Source of the DNA: G020348385 sp964538085
Lineage (GTDB): Bacteria > Acidobacteriota > Aminicenantia > Aminicenantales > Aminicenantaceae
DNA length: 64,000 nucleotides
Reading direction: 5' to 3'
Assembly: GCA_964538085.1 (NCBI GenBank)
Contig: CAZIDF010000001.1
Location: forward strand, 1 to 64,000
Position numbers and translations under genes: made by a program. Positions 52,126-60,969 of this stretch are shown here, in pieces; position 1 is the first letter of the stretch, and every line of letters starts with the position of its first letter. Below the pieces are notes generated by a model. That model did no database searches, had not been told where the DNA came from, and worked only from the letters and a program-made list of their open reading frames with translations.

Positions 52126-52920
52126 TTATTCATTTTTTCGAGACAAAAGATGAGGCTTTTCCGCTTCCTTTTTGTGCTTCCATACCCACATGTAATAATC
52201 TTTCCTCTCGAGAAGATGGGCTGCCTCTGTATCGATGATAACTTTCACTTTGGGATGGAGCTGCAGAGCTGATGCCGGACATGACGCGGTGACCGGGCCT
52301 TCGACCATGCTGGAAATGGCTTTTGCCTTTTTATCCCCGACCGCGATCAGGATGATTTCCCTTGCTTCCATTATCGTCCCGATACCCATGGTGATCGCGA
52401 ATCTCGGGCCTTTTGTGCTTCCGAAATTATCCAAGAGCGTTTCATCGGTCAGGGTCTTCACCCGCGTTCTAGCCTGGAGCGAAGAGGATGGTTCGTTGAA
52501 TCCGATGTGCCCGTCCCTTCCGATGCCCAGAAGCTGGACATCCACGCCACCTTTTTCTTTTATGGCCTTCTCATAAGCTTCGCACTCTTTTTCCACATCC
52601 TCAGGCAACGCGTCGGGAATCAAGATGTTCTTTTTTTTAACGTTCACTTGATGGAAAAAATTCTGATTCATGTAGGATATGAAGCTCATAGGATCATCCG
52701 GATCCAGGCCCAAATATTCATCCAGGTTGACCGTCGTCACTGCGGAAAAATCCACTTGACTCTGTTTATGGAGGGCTATGAGATTCTTGTATATCCCGAG
52801 CATGGTTTTACCTGTCGCCAATCCGAGCACAGCGTTGGGCTTTTTGTGAATCCACCCCACAACTCGAGAGGTGGCCTCGGCATAAACATCCTCTTCGGTT
52901 GCTAAGATAATGATCTCCAC
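52126..52920 (-). CDS. nagB: Glucosamine-6-phosphate deaminase
   Basis: It converts GlcN-6-P to fructose-6-P and ammonia. 264 residues, with LGLATGKTMLGIYKNL, VNLDEYLGL (Asp72-type), GIGRDGHIGFNEP (Asp/His/Glu triad) and the C-terminal HKK. The GTG start is directly next to the glmM stop with GGAGGAG upstream. Allosteric residues cannot be judged. Confidence 0.95.
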   Translation of the reverse strand: MEIIILATEEDVYAEATSRVVGWIHKKPNAVLGLATGKTMLGIYKNLIALHKQSQVDFSAVTTVNLDEYLGLDPDDPMSFISYMNQNFFHQVNVKKKNILIPDALPEDVEKECEAYEKAIKEKGGVDVQLLGIGRDGHIGFNEPSSSLQARTRVKTLTDETLLDNFGSTKGPRFAITMGIGTIMEAREIILIAVGDKKAKAISSMVEGPVTASCPASALQLHPKVKVIIDTEAAHLLERKDYYMWVWKHKKEAEKPHLLSRKNE

Positions 52921-54258
52921 TCAGATCTCCTCCATGATTTGTTTGAAAACCTTTTGTGTGGACACCTCGCTTTTTCCCTCCACCTGTATCCGCACGACAG
53001 GCTCTGTGTTGGATGGTCGGACATGAAGCCAGAAATCCGGATAATCCACCCTGAGGCCATCCAAAGTCTGTATATCTCCTTGGCTGAATTTTTGTCCCAA
53101 CTTGTTCAGGATCACCCGCGCTTCCCGGAAAGAGGCTTTGACCTTGTGCTTGATCATAAAATAATCCGGCAGATCTGCTCTCAGTTCTGAGAGTTTTTTC
53201 CCGGACCATGCCATGTATTCCAAAATATAGGCCATACCGGCAAAACTGTCCCGGCAGGTATGTACGTCGGCAATCATGATGCCGCCGTTGCCTTCACCCC
53301 CGATTTTCGCTCCCTTGTCAGCCATCATCCGGGCGACATTTATCTCACCCACTAGAGATCGGAATAGTTCCACGCCTGCTTTTTTGGCGACGTCCTCTAT
53401 GACTCGCGAGGTGGATAGATTGACGACAACCGGGCTTTTTACTTTCTGCTTCAAATAATAATCCACCGCGAGGGCCAGCGTGTATTCTTCCCCGATCGGA
53501 ACCCCCCTCTCATCCACCGCTGCCAGCCTGTCTGCATCGGCATCCTGGGCAAATCCCACATCAGCCTTGTGCTCCTTCACCGCCTCGCAAAGAGTGCCCA
53601 GGTTCTCAGGGACAGGCTCTGGATTGCGCGGAAATCCGTCGGTCAATCCACAGTTCACGCAGATCACCTCGACTCTCAACTCCTGGAGAAAATCCTGCAC
53701 ATACGGGGAAGCCGCGCCTCCGCAGGGGTCGACAACCACACGGATTTTTTTTTGCCTGATCATTTCGGTGTCGATAAGCCCTATAATCTTATTTTTATGG
53801 ATGGAAAAGGGATCATCCTCTTTGTCGATCTTATCCGGATCCGCCACCCGCTGGAATCTTCCCTGGTAATACACATCCAACAACTCTTCCGCTTCATAAG
53901 GATACAGATAATGCCCTCCCTTTCTTATCAGTTTGAGAGCATTCCATTCGACCGGATTATGGGAAGCAGTGATGGATATGGCCCCATCCAGGCCTTTCTC
54001 TTTGGTATAGATCTGGAGTGACGGGATGGGCAAAATCCCCAGGTCTATAGGAAACGCTCCGCAGGATAGCAGACCCGCAAACACGGCATTTTTTACCATT
54101 TCTGCCGAAGGCCTGGTGTCCGATCCTACGGCGATCTTGCCTCCTCCGATGTATGTGGAAAAGGCTTCGGCAAATTTGATGATCAGCTGGGGCGTCAAAC
54201 TCTCTCCGACAATACCTCTTATGCCCGAAACACTGATCTTAAGGTCCGAGATTCTCAA
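52921..54258 (-). CDS. glmM: Phosphoglucosamine mutase-like phosphohexomutase
   Basis: 445 residues with all four alpha-D-phosphohexomutase signatures: phosphoserine loop ITASHNPVEWNALKLI, metal loop QDADADRLAAVDE, sugar loop GGEGNGGIM and phosphate loop RPSNTEPVVRI. It interconverts GlcN-6-P and GlcN-1-P (or Man/Glc phosphates). ATGA overlap with the gene upstream; nagB adjoins downstream. Whether its main substrate is glucosamine or mannose phosphate is undecided. Confidence 0.85.
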   Translation of the reverse strand: MRISDLKISVSGIRGIVGESLTPQLIIKFAEAFSTYIGGGKIAVGSDTRPSAEMVKNAVFAGLLSCGAFPIDLGILPIPSLQIYTKEKGLDGAISITASHNPVEWNALKLIRKGGHYLYPYEAEELLDVYYQGRFQRVADPDKIDKEDDPFSIHKNKIIGLIDTEMIRQKKIRVVVDPCGGAASPYVQDFLQELRVEVICVNCGLTDGFPRNPEPVPENLGTLCEAVKEHKADVGFAQDADADRLAAVDERGVPIGEEYTLALAVDYYLKQKVKSPVVVNLSTSRVIEDVAKKAGVELFRSLVGEINVARMMADKGAKIGGEGNGGIMIADVHTCRDSFAGMAYILEYMAWSGKKLSELRADLPDYFMIKHKVKASFREARVILNKLGQKFSQGDIQTLDGLRVDYPDFWLHVRPSNTEPVVRIQVEGKSEVSTQKVFKQIMEEI

Positions 54259-55595
54259 ATGCGCATCCTATTTCTTAATTCATCCTCGACCGATTCCACA
54301 GCTTCCTTATTTTCCCCTTCGATCGTTATCCGCAATACGAATTCTGTCGCAGAGGGCCGAATGTTGAACCAAACACCTTTTCTCTCCACTCGGATTCCAT
54401 CGGTGTAATCGGGATTTTCTGGGGAGAAGATCTCTTCCAACCGGTCCATGACCCTGTATGTCCTCTCAGACGGAACATCAACTTTGATCTTATGCATATG
54501 GCGTTCGGGAAATAGGGTTGTCAAATCGGAAAGGGATTTTTCTTCCCTGGCCAAATAATCCAAGATCAAGGCCAGAGTCATCATGGAATCATATCCCAGA
54601 GAAAAATCCAGCAGGCAAACACTGCCGCTTCCCTCTCCTCCAATCCCAGCGCCTACGGATTCCATAACATGGACGACCGAAGATTGCCCGACTTTTGTGC
54701 GTGAAAGGCTGACTCCGATGTTTTGCGCTGCCCAATCAGCCCAGGACGTTGTCACTGTCGTGGTGATGGCCTGATCTATCCGGCCTTTCAAAGAAAGAAG
54801 CGCAAGGGGAAAAGTCATTTCCTCACTCAATCCAATACCTTTTTCACTGACCAAGGATATGCGGCTTCCATCGGAATTCAGCAGAAAACCGAGATCCGCA
54901 TCAGTGGACCCAACAACAGCTTCCACCTGTGAGGCGTGTTCGATCGATGGCTCTGGGGGATGGGGAAATGGCTTATCCGGATTATCGTTGATCGGTATGA
55001 GATCGAGACCGAAAAAATCGCCGAAATCCTTCAAGAAGGATGACATAGCACCGTTGCAGGGATCGGCGACAACTTTGAGTCCCCTTTTTCTTATTCGGTC
55101 TGCATCGACAAAGCGGGACAACTCTTCGAAATATCGATCCATCGGGAAAATCATTGTCTGGATATAGCCCAATTTTTTCCATGGAGCTTTGGTGAAATCG
55201 CCGGCTTCGTAGATGTTAAACACTTCCGATCCTTCCGAAATATCCAGATAATCCCCCTCCGTATCCAGTAGGATCACCGCATTCCACGAATCCGGATTAT
55301 GCCCACCGGTGATGGCGATCCCTCCGGAATGTTTTTCTTTTCCCATCAAAAATTGCAGGAAAGGCGTGGGCAGTAGCCCGAAATCCACACAATCCAATCC
55401 TCCAGCGATGACCGAAGATAAAACTGCCATTGAAAGCATATGGCTCGTGTTTCGGGAATCCCTGCAAACAGCGACCCGCCCTTTCTCGAGAGATGATACA
55501 AAAGCCGAAGAAAATTTAGAGACCAACTCCACATTGAGAGCTCCGGGGACTTCTCCCCTGATTCCCGAAACATTGATCCTCACCCTGTCCTTCAT
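54255..55595 (-). CDS. Phosphohexomutase paralog with degenerate catalytic loops
   Basis: 446 residues, same fold as its neighbour, but the phosphoserine loop reads ITGGHNPDSWNAV (Gly replaces the Ser that must be phosphorylated) and the metal loop reads LLNSDGSRISL instead of DGDADR. The sugar loop GGEGSGSVC and phosphate loop RPSATEFVLRI remain. It should not be able to catalyse phosphoryl transfer by the usual route. Its tight ATGA coupling to the intact mutase suggests a partner or regulatory subunit. First gene of the operon, 84 bp from the divergent symporter. Confidence 0.82.
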   Translation of the reverse strand: MKDRVRINVSGIRGEVPGALNVELVSKFSSAFVSSLEKGRVAVCRDSRNTSHMLSMAVLSSVIAGGLDCVDFGLLPTPFLQFLMGKEKHSGGIAITGGHNPDSWNAVILLDTEGDYLDISEGSEVFNIYEAGDFTKAPWKKLGYIQTMIFPMDRYFEELSRFVDADRIRKRGLKVVADPCNGAMSSFLKDFGDFFGLDLIPINDNPDKPFPHPPEPSIEHASQVEAVVGSTDADLGFLLNSDGSRISLVSEKGIGLSEEMTFPLALLSLKGRIDQAITTTVTTSWADWAAQNIGVSLSRTKVGQSSVVHVMESVGAGIGGEGSGSVCLLDFSLGYDSMMTLALILDYLAREEKSLSDLTTLFPERHMHKIKVDVPSERTYRVMDRLEEIFSPENPDYTDGIRVERKGVWFNIRPSATEFVLRITIEGENKEAVESVEDELRNRMRI

Positions 55596-55679
55596 TTCTA
55601 TTTTCTTATACACCAAACTCAAATCCAAACACAACAGAGAAAATTGACCCTAACATAAAGTTGATATATCCTTTTGGCG

Positions 55680-57440
55680 ATGAACCTCTACTCTTTGGAT
55701 CTGATTCTGATAATCGGCTACCTATTGATTGTCGCAATTATCGGCTTTTGGGTCAAAAAAAAGGCCAAGGACAGACTGGATTCTTATTATCTGGCAGGCC
55801 GCAATGTGCCCTGGTGGATGCTGGGGCTTTCCGGATGCTCCAGCTACATCGACATCGGCGGCACTATGGCCATGGTGGGAGCCCTGTATTATATGGGTTT
55901 AAAGGCCATCTGGGCCACCCATATCTACTGGGGATGGTTCATCCTCTGCTTTTACATGGCCTTCCAGGCCAAGTGGATCCGCCGATCCGGTGTGATGACC
56001 TTTGCCGAATGGAACAAGACCCGCTTCGGGGAGACGAAGGATGCAGAGATGGCCAGGATCGCTGCGGCTGTGTTTCTTCTGCTCCTGATGATCTTCAACC
56101 TGATGTATATCGCGGTGGGCATCGGAAAATTCGCCGAGGAATTTTTTCCGATACCAAGATGGGGAGCCACCTTGATCGTTTTCGCCGTTGTCGGTGTGTA
56201 TGTGACACTGGCCGGATTCTTCGGGGTGATCCTCACGGACATGCTCCAGACACTCCTGATCGCCATGGGAGCAGTTATCCTAACGATAATCGTGTTTGTC
56301 CAGACTTCTCCTGCTAATTTTCTCGCCCAACAAGATCCGGGTTGGGGATCGTTGAGCCTATCCTGGAAGCTGTGGCCAGGCTACCTACAGACAACACCGG
56401 ATAGCTATCACCATTTTTATCTTTTCGGGCCGATTATCCTGGCAGGTTTTTCCTGGGTCGTGTTCCGGATCCTAGCCGGACCGAACGTGTGGGATTTCCA
56501 GTTTTTTCTGACAGCCCGCAGTTCCCGCGATGCGGCCTTGGCCGGGGGAATGTGGACTGTCGGTTATACGCTGCGCTGGATCCTTGGATGCGCCTTCCTG
56601 ATGCTCGGCATCTTTTATCTTGGGTCCCAAGCTGGATTCGACGCGGAGAAGATCATGCCGCTCGTCCTGACCAATCTTCCAGTGGGAGTGCGTGGCCTGT
56701 TCCTGGCTGTTCTGCTGGCAGCCCTGATGTCCACGCTGGATGCCATGATCAATGTCACAAGCTCGGTGGTCGTCAATGATTTTTTAAAGCGCTATTTTCT
56801 GAAAAACTGGCCCGAAAAGCGTTTGGTGCGCATGGGTCAACTGGCTTCGGTCGTGGCCCTGGCCATCGGATTCGTGTGTAGTCTCCTGTTTCAAGACATC
56901 ATTTCCGCCTGGGAAACCATGATCTTCGTTATCGTCACGATGATCCTTGTACCCGCCACTTTCCGTTGGCACTGGTGGCGGTTCAGTGCCAGGGCCTTTG
57001 TGTTCAGCATGATCGCTTCGGCCTGTATCATTGTTATCCAGAAGACCGTGTTTCCCCACTGGTCGGCTTCCACATCTTTGCTCAGCATCACTTTTGCATG
57101 TTTATTCGCTACTTTATTTATCGGATTTAGGATAAAACCCACGGATAAAGAAATCCTCTGCCAGTTCTACTCCCGCATCCGCCCGTTCGGTGTGTGGGGG
57201 CCGGTCCGCCGGTTGGCTGAAGAGCGAGGCCTTGTGCCCAAAAAAGACCGGATGCCGGCATTCGATGCATTGAACGGCGTGTTGTCCGCCGGTTTCCAGA
57301 TCTCTTTGGCTTTGGTTCCCTTTTATTGCTTCCTTCGTGTCTGGAATCAAGCCATCATCTGGGCCGTTGCAGCCATGGGTTTGGGGATAATCCTCTACTT
57401 CACGTGGTACAAAAACCTCCCCGCTCAAAGCGAGGGCTAA
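55680..57440 (+). CDS. Sodium:solute symporter (SSS family)
   Basis: 586 residues and about 13 helices, with DSYYLAGRNVPWWMLGLSGCSSYIDIGG near residue 40, AEWNKTRFG and MSTLDAMINVTSSVVVNDFLKRYF near 350, as in SSS sugar/sialic-acid/myo-inositol transporters. Probably imports a sugar released by the hydrolases of the facing operon. ATG 55680 is preferred to TTG 55674; ribosome-binding site weak. Confidence 0.9.
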   Translation: MNLYSLDLILIIGYLLIVAIIGFWVKKKAKDRLDSYYLAGRNVPWWMLGLSGCSSYIDIGGTMAMVGALYYMGLKAIWATHIYWGWFILCFYMAFQAKWIRRSGVMTFAEWNKTRFGETKDAEMARIAAAVFLLLLMIFNLMYIAVGIGKFAEEFFPIPRWGATLIVFAVVGVYVTLAGFFGVILTDMLQTLLIAMGAVILTIIVFVQTSPANFLAQQDPGWGSLSLSWKLWPGYLQTTPDSYHHFYLFGPIILAGFSWVVFRILAGPNVWDFQFFLTARSSRDAALAGGMWTVGYTLRWILGCAFLMLGIFYLGSQAGFDAEKIMPLVLTNLPVGVRGLFLAVLLAALMSTLDAMINVTSSVVVNDFLKRYFLKNWPEKRLVRMGQLASVVALAIGFVCSLLFQDIISAWETMIFVIVTMILVPATFRWHWWRFSARAFVFSMIASACIIVIQKTVFPHWSASTSLLSITFACLFATLFIGFRIKPTDKEILCQFYSRIRPFGVWGPVRRLAEERGLVPKKDRMPAFDALNGVLSAGFQISLALVPFYCFLRVWNQAIIWAVAAMGLGIILYFTWYKNLPAQSEG

Positions 57441-57442
57441 CA

Positions 57443-57594
57443 GTCAGGCAAGCTGATGAGGAAGGCACTTGGGGAGGCGAGCGGGCATGAAAGCAAGCTT
57501 TACTGGTAGGTAAGAGGAGCGAGCCGAGGAATAAGGGGATTTTCCTCGCTGAAACAAGGCGGAAAATCACCGGCCTGACGTTTCAACTTGCCTG
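57443..57594. other. Structured region with two alternative pairings
   Basis: Between two convergent genes. GTCAGGC (57443-57449) can pair with GCCTGAC (57573-57579), while overlapping CAGGCAAG (57445-57452) can pair with CTTGCCTG (57587-57594); both cannot form at once. Between them is an 8-bp hairpin GATTTTCC (57538-57545)/GGAAAATC (57561-57568). No open frame of note. It may be a structured RNA or bidirectional terminator region; chance pairing cannot be ruled out. Confidence 0.35.
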
Positions 57595-57642
57595 CCTGTT
57601 TCTTTTATGGTTTTGGAAATGCTTCGGGACCAAAAACTGGGG

Positions 57643-58191
57643 TCAATCAGGCTCGACATCTGGGACGCGGCGGACACGTGGATCGGTAAAAACGTCTTCC
57701 TCGTCGATGCTGGCCGATGAAAATTCAGAGACAATGCACCCCTCATCCCCAGCCTGAAACCAGTGTTTGGTGTCCGCGGGGAGCGTGTACTGGTCTCCGG
57801 GCCGCAAAACGATCTCCTTCCACACCGTGAGATACTCCCGGTATTTATCCGGTATCCGGGCTTTGGGATCGGGTGTGGGCTGCCCATCCACGTACAGATA
57901 CAGCTCTCCCCAGCGGCAACGGAATGTCTCCTGTTTACCGATATTGCCCTCACCGATCTGGGGATGCCTGTGTTCGGGGCACAATTGACGGGGAAACTGG
58001 ATCAACTCCTTGGCACAATACCGGTCGTTGTTTTCGTACACCACGACCTGAAGACCGCAATTTTCGATGTCATCCAAGCCTAAATCAGCTATTTCGATGT
58101 TTTTTTGTTCCTCGGGTGCGATCACGATCCCGGCCTTTCGGAGCATCTGGTATACCCTTTCCTGGAGCTGGACCTTTTCGGTGCGCTTCAT
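57643..58191 (-). CDS. D-lyxose ketol-isomerase family cupin protein
   Basis: 182 residues, cupin fold, with the metal motif CPEHRHPQIGEGNIGKQETFRC and WGELYLYVDGQP, PGDQYTLPADTKHWFQAGDEG and SEFSSASIDEEDVFTDPRV, which match D-lyxose/D-mannose isomerases. It would turn D-lyxose to D-xylulose or mannose to fructose. It is near the sugar importers and the serine hydrolase. Confidence 0.9.
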   Translation of the reverse strand: MKRTEKVQLQERVYQMLRKAGIVIAPEEQKNIEIADLGLDDIENCGLQVVVYENNDRYCAKELIQFPRQLCPEHRHPQIGEGNIGKQETFRCRWGELYLYVDGQPTPDPKARIPDKYREYLTVWKEIVLRPGDQYTLPADTKHWFQAGDEGCIVSEFSSASIDEEDVFTDPRVRRVPDVEPD

Positions 58192-58351
58192 CCCTTACTC
58201 CTATTGTATGGCGTGTTTTTCACGATGGCGATGATATGGGCACTGGCACCCAAAAGGGACGGCCCTCTTCATCTGCGTGGTCGTAATATTCTATGAGGGG
58301 CTCGGTCGTCAAATTTATCGATTTTTTGGATTCGGTCATCCCTCTATCCCT

Positions 58352-59572
58352 TTACTTTTTCAAGATCGCACCGGCAACGACATTCGCTACCCGGCTGCGC
58401 ATAGAAATGATATCGCCCTTGTCCTCGGGATGGACACTGTTGGTCAAGAATATCACGACCGTTTCCGTATCGGGATCGATGACAAGAGACGTCCCCGTGT
58501 ATCCTGTGTGGCCGAATGCATTGGGACCGAACAGGTCGCCTTGGTTTGTCGCATATCCGGACTCCAAATCCCAGCCCAGCCCCCTCCCGGCAAAATCTAC
58601 GATCCTGTAAATTTCCGTCATCCGGGCCACAGCCAAGGGGCTGAGTATCCGCTTACCGTTAAAGCTTCCTGCGTTGAGCATCATCCTGGCAAAAATCGCT
58701 AGGTCATCAGCCGTGGAAAAAAGGCCTGCGTTTCCGGATATTCCTCCCAACAATCTTGCCAAAGGATCGTGGACCACCCCGATGAGAGGTTTTCCGTCGT
58801 ATACCTGTGTCGGCACGCACATCGGCAGGAACTCTTCTTCCGGCGTATAGAAGGTGTTGTTCATCCCCAGCGGCTGGAAGATATTTTCACTGGCATACCG
58901 GTCAATTGTCTGACCCGTCACTTTTTTCACGATATAGGATAGGGTTATGAAACCCAGGCAGCTGTAATGGAATTCTTCTCCAGGGGGGCTGATTTTCTCC
59001 AAGTGGGCGATGTGATCGATCATGGACTCCAGCGTTATCGGATTTCCGTATTTGTCCTTCAAGTCCTCGGCATCCGTGTAAGGAGGAAGGCCGGAGGTGT
59101 GGGTGAGCAGATTCCAGATCCGGGCATCCTCCCCGGTTTTTCCCTCTTCATCGGTGAAGGCAACAAACTCCGGGACAAAATCTTTTACCTTATCCCACAA
59201 CCGGAACCTCCCCTGCTCGACCAGCATCAAAACCGATGTGGCTGTGGCTACAGGTTTGGTGATGGAAGCCATATCGAAGATTTTTGTAACCTCCATCGGA
59301 ACCATCTCAGGAACCCACTGACTATGGCCAAAGGCCTTGCGCCACACGGTTTTGCCTTTTCGAACGACCAGTATAACTGCACCGGGGAAGTCTTTCCTTT
59401 CGATGGCTTCCGTTATGATCTTGTCCATAATAGCAAGGCGGGCCGAGGACATCCCCACCGATTCAGGCGTTTCCGCAGGTTCGAGTTTGGGTTTTGTCTG
59501 ACAACCAAGGAGAAAAACAAGGATCGCCAGGAGAAAAAAAATTGATATTTTGAAAAACGATTTCATCCACAA
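58352..59572 (-). CDS. Beta-lactamase-family (class C-like) serine hydrolase lipoprotein
   Basis: 406 residues: lipoprotein signal (LVFLLGCQ), then a class C/penicillin-binding fold with the SxxK nucleophile in MASITKPVAT near residue 105, HYSCLGF in place of the usual YxN, and HTGYTGTSLV for the third motif. Proteins of this type act as DD-peptidases, esterases or amino-sugar recycling hydrolases rather than as resistance enzymes. Second ATG 59566 is possible. It precedes the lyxose isomerase by 160 bp. Confidence 0.88.
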   Translation of the reverse strand: MWMKSFFKISIFFLLAILVFLLGCQTKPKLEPAETPESVGMSSARLAIMDKIITEAIERKDFPGAVILVVRKGKTVWRKAFGHSQWVPEMVPMEVTKIFDMASITKPVATATSVLMLVEQGRFRLWDKVKDFVPEFVAFTDEEGKTGEDARIWNLLTHTSGLPPYTDAEDLKDKYGNPITLESMIDHIAHLEKISPPGEEFHYSCLGFITLSYIVKKVTGQTIDRYASENIFQPLGMNNTFYTPEEEFLPMCVPTQVYDGKPLIGVVHDPLARLLGGISGNAGLFSTADDLAIFARMMLNAGSFNGKRILSPLAVARMTEIYRIVDFAGRGLGWDLESGYATNQGDLFGPNAFGHTGYTGTSLVIDPDTETVVIFLTNSVHPEDKGDIISMRSRVANVVAGAILKK

Positions 59573-59598
59573 TTCCTTAAAAATACGGATTAACCATA

Positions 59599-60483
59599 TT
59601 ACACAAATGTCCCTTTGGCAACCATTATGGCCCTTCCGCCCACAAAAACGTCGATATCATCCGCTTTTTCTTCGGCCTTCAAATAAAGAAGCGATGGTCG
59701 GCCGATCTCATGGCCCTGCTCGACACGAACATCGATCCGGTTCTGGCCGAAATAACGGTGTTTTGTGAGGTATCCAGCCAAACATCCGTTGGCACTTCCC
59801 GTAGCGGGGTCCTCGGGGATGCCGTAATAGTCCACAAAAACGCGCACACTGAGGTCATTTTGCTTTTCCCTTGCCCCGGGACAGAATACGAGAGGAGCCT
59901 TGGCCTCGATATTTTCCACAGCTTTCATGAATTTTGCAAAGTCCACTTTGGCTTTCTTGAGATAGTCCAAACCCTTGAGTGGAACGATCAAAAAAGGAAT
60001 GCCGGTGGAAACCTCTTGGATCGGGAATCTTTCATCCAAAGCGTTCTGATCGAGATTCAAAGATCGGGCCAACTCTCCTCTGTCGACCTCCTGTCCGAAA
60101 ACAGGGGGCTTCTGTTTCATCCATAAGATATCAGGCATATCCTCTTTATAGCTGAACGAAACAGGAATCTGACCGACCTTCAGGTTCAATACAATCTTTT
60201 CAACGGGCCTTTTCAGTATTTCCTGCTGAATCACAAAAGCCGTTCCCAGCGTAGGGTGCCCGGCAAACGGAAGTTCCTCCTCGGGCGTGAAAATGCGGAC
60301 ATCGAATCCCCCGTCCCTCTCCTCGTCTGTGAGAATGAAGGTCGTCTCCGAGTAGTTCATCTCCTTGGCGATCCTCTGCATGTCTGCGTCCGTGATATCG
60401 GCCGCTTTTCGGAAGACTCCCAACTGGTTACCGGCGTACTTCTCCTCGGCAAACACATCCACGATGTAAAACTCATGTTCCAT
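59599..60483 (-). CDS. PhzF-family epimerase/isomerase
   Basis: 294 residues, two-domain PhzF fold: FYIVDVFAEEKYAGNQLGVF, catalytic Glu in EMNYSETTFIL (Glu near residue 47), FTPEEELPFAGHPTLGTAF, and DPATGSANGCLAGYL. The family shifts hydrogen in diverse acids; substrate unknown. ATG 60483 has AAGGAGGTATTGTAT. A TTG at 60489 would add two residues. Confidence 0.92.
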   Translation of the reverse strand: MEHEFYIVDVFAEEKYAGNQLGVFRKAADITDADMQRIAKEMNYSETTFILTDEERDGGFDVRIFTPEEELPFAGHPTLGTAFVIQQEILKRPVEKIVLNLKVGQIPVSFSYKEDMPDILWMKQKPPVFGQEVDRGELARSLNLDQNALDERFPIQEVSTGIPFLIVPLKGLDYLKKAKVDFAKFMKAVENIEAKAPLVFCPGAREKQNDLSVRVFVDYYGIPEDPATGSANGCLAGYLTKHRYFGQNRIDVRVEQGHEIGRPSLLYLKAEEKADDIDVFVGGRAIMVAKGTFV

Positions 60484-60544
60484 ATACAATACCTCCTTGT
60501 CTATTTTATTTTTTGGTATCAGACCTAGTCAAGCCATTCAATTA

Positions 60545-60868
60545 ATTGAGGCATCTCTATTTCCGCAAAAAATTGGGCTTTAGGAATAGTTTTGCTCCTG
60601 TGAAGATTTTTCACGCCATTCTTTCACCGTTCTTCTCGGCGGCTCCGGAACTGCGCGCGCACAATTCCCTCCTCTACCCTTCAGCCTTGTTCCAATGATT
60701 GCCCGTATCTCCACCCCTTTAGTCCAGCCGTGCTCAATACATCCTCACCGTCTGACTCCGTCAGATTCCCTCGAAGAACGACAGGATTAGTTGGGTGGGG
60801 TGGGTTGGCTTCAATGGTCGCATCAACTATCCCTGAGAGCCTATTAATAGTGGAAATTGAGATGCCTT
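60545..60868 (-). repeat. Dispersed structured repeat, copy D
   Basis: A 324-bp element on the minus strand between the divergent PhzF and lactate permease genes. AGGCATCTCTATTTCC (60549-60564) and GGAAATTGAGATGCCT (60852-60867) are inverted repeats, 15 of 16. TTCAATTA flanks it on both sides (60537-60544 and 60869-60876) as a likely 8-bp target duplication. Internal hairpin TCTGAC (60751-60756), loop TCC, GTCAGA (60760-60765), next to the invariant core. It lies about 60 bp from the PhzF start and may hold its promoter. Confidence 0.88.
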
Positions 60869-60969
60869 TTCAATTACAAGCAGATTTGACTTTGGCATAC
60901 CGTTGTTTTATAAATCCAACGAATTGACTTTTCCGGGACTCAGTCCTTTTTTACTCGAAGGCTATCTCC

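Noticed and set aside
58352..59572. Antibiotic-resistance beta-lactamase
   Set aside because: The fold and SxxK are shared with esterases and DD-peptidases, the YxN motif is altered, and the gene lies among sugar-utilisation genes, so a housekeeping hydrolase is more likely.
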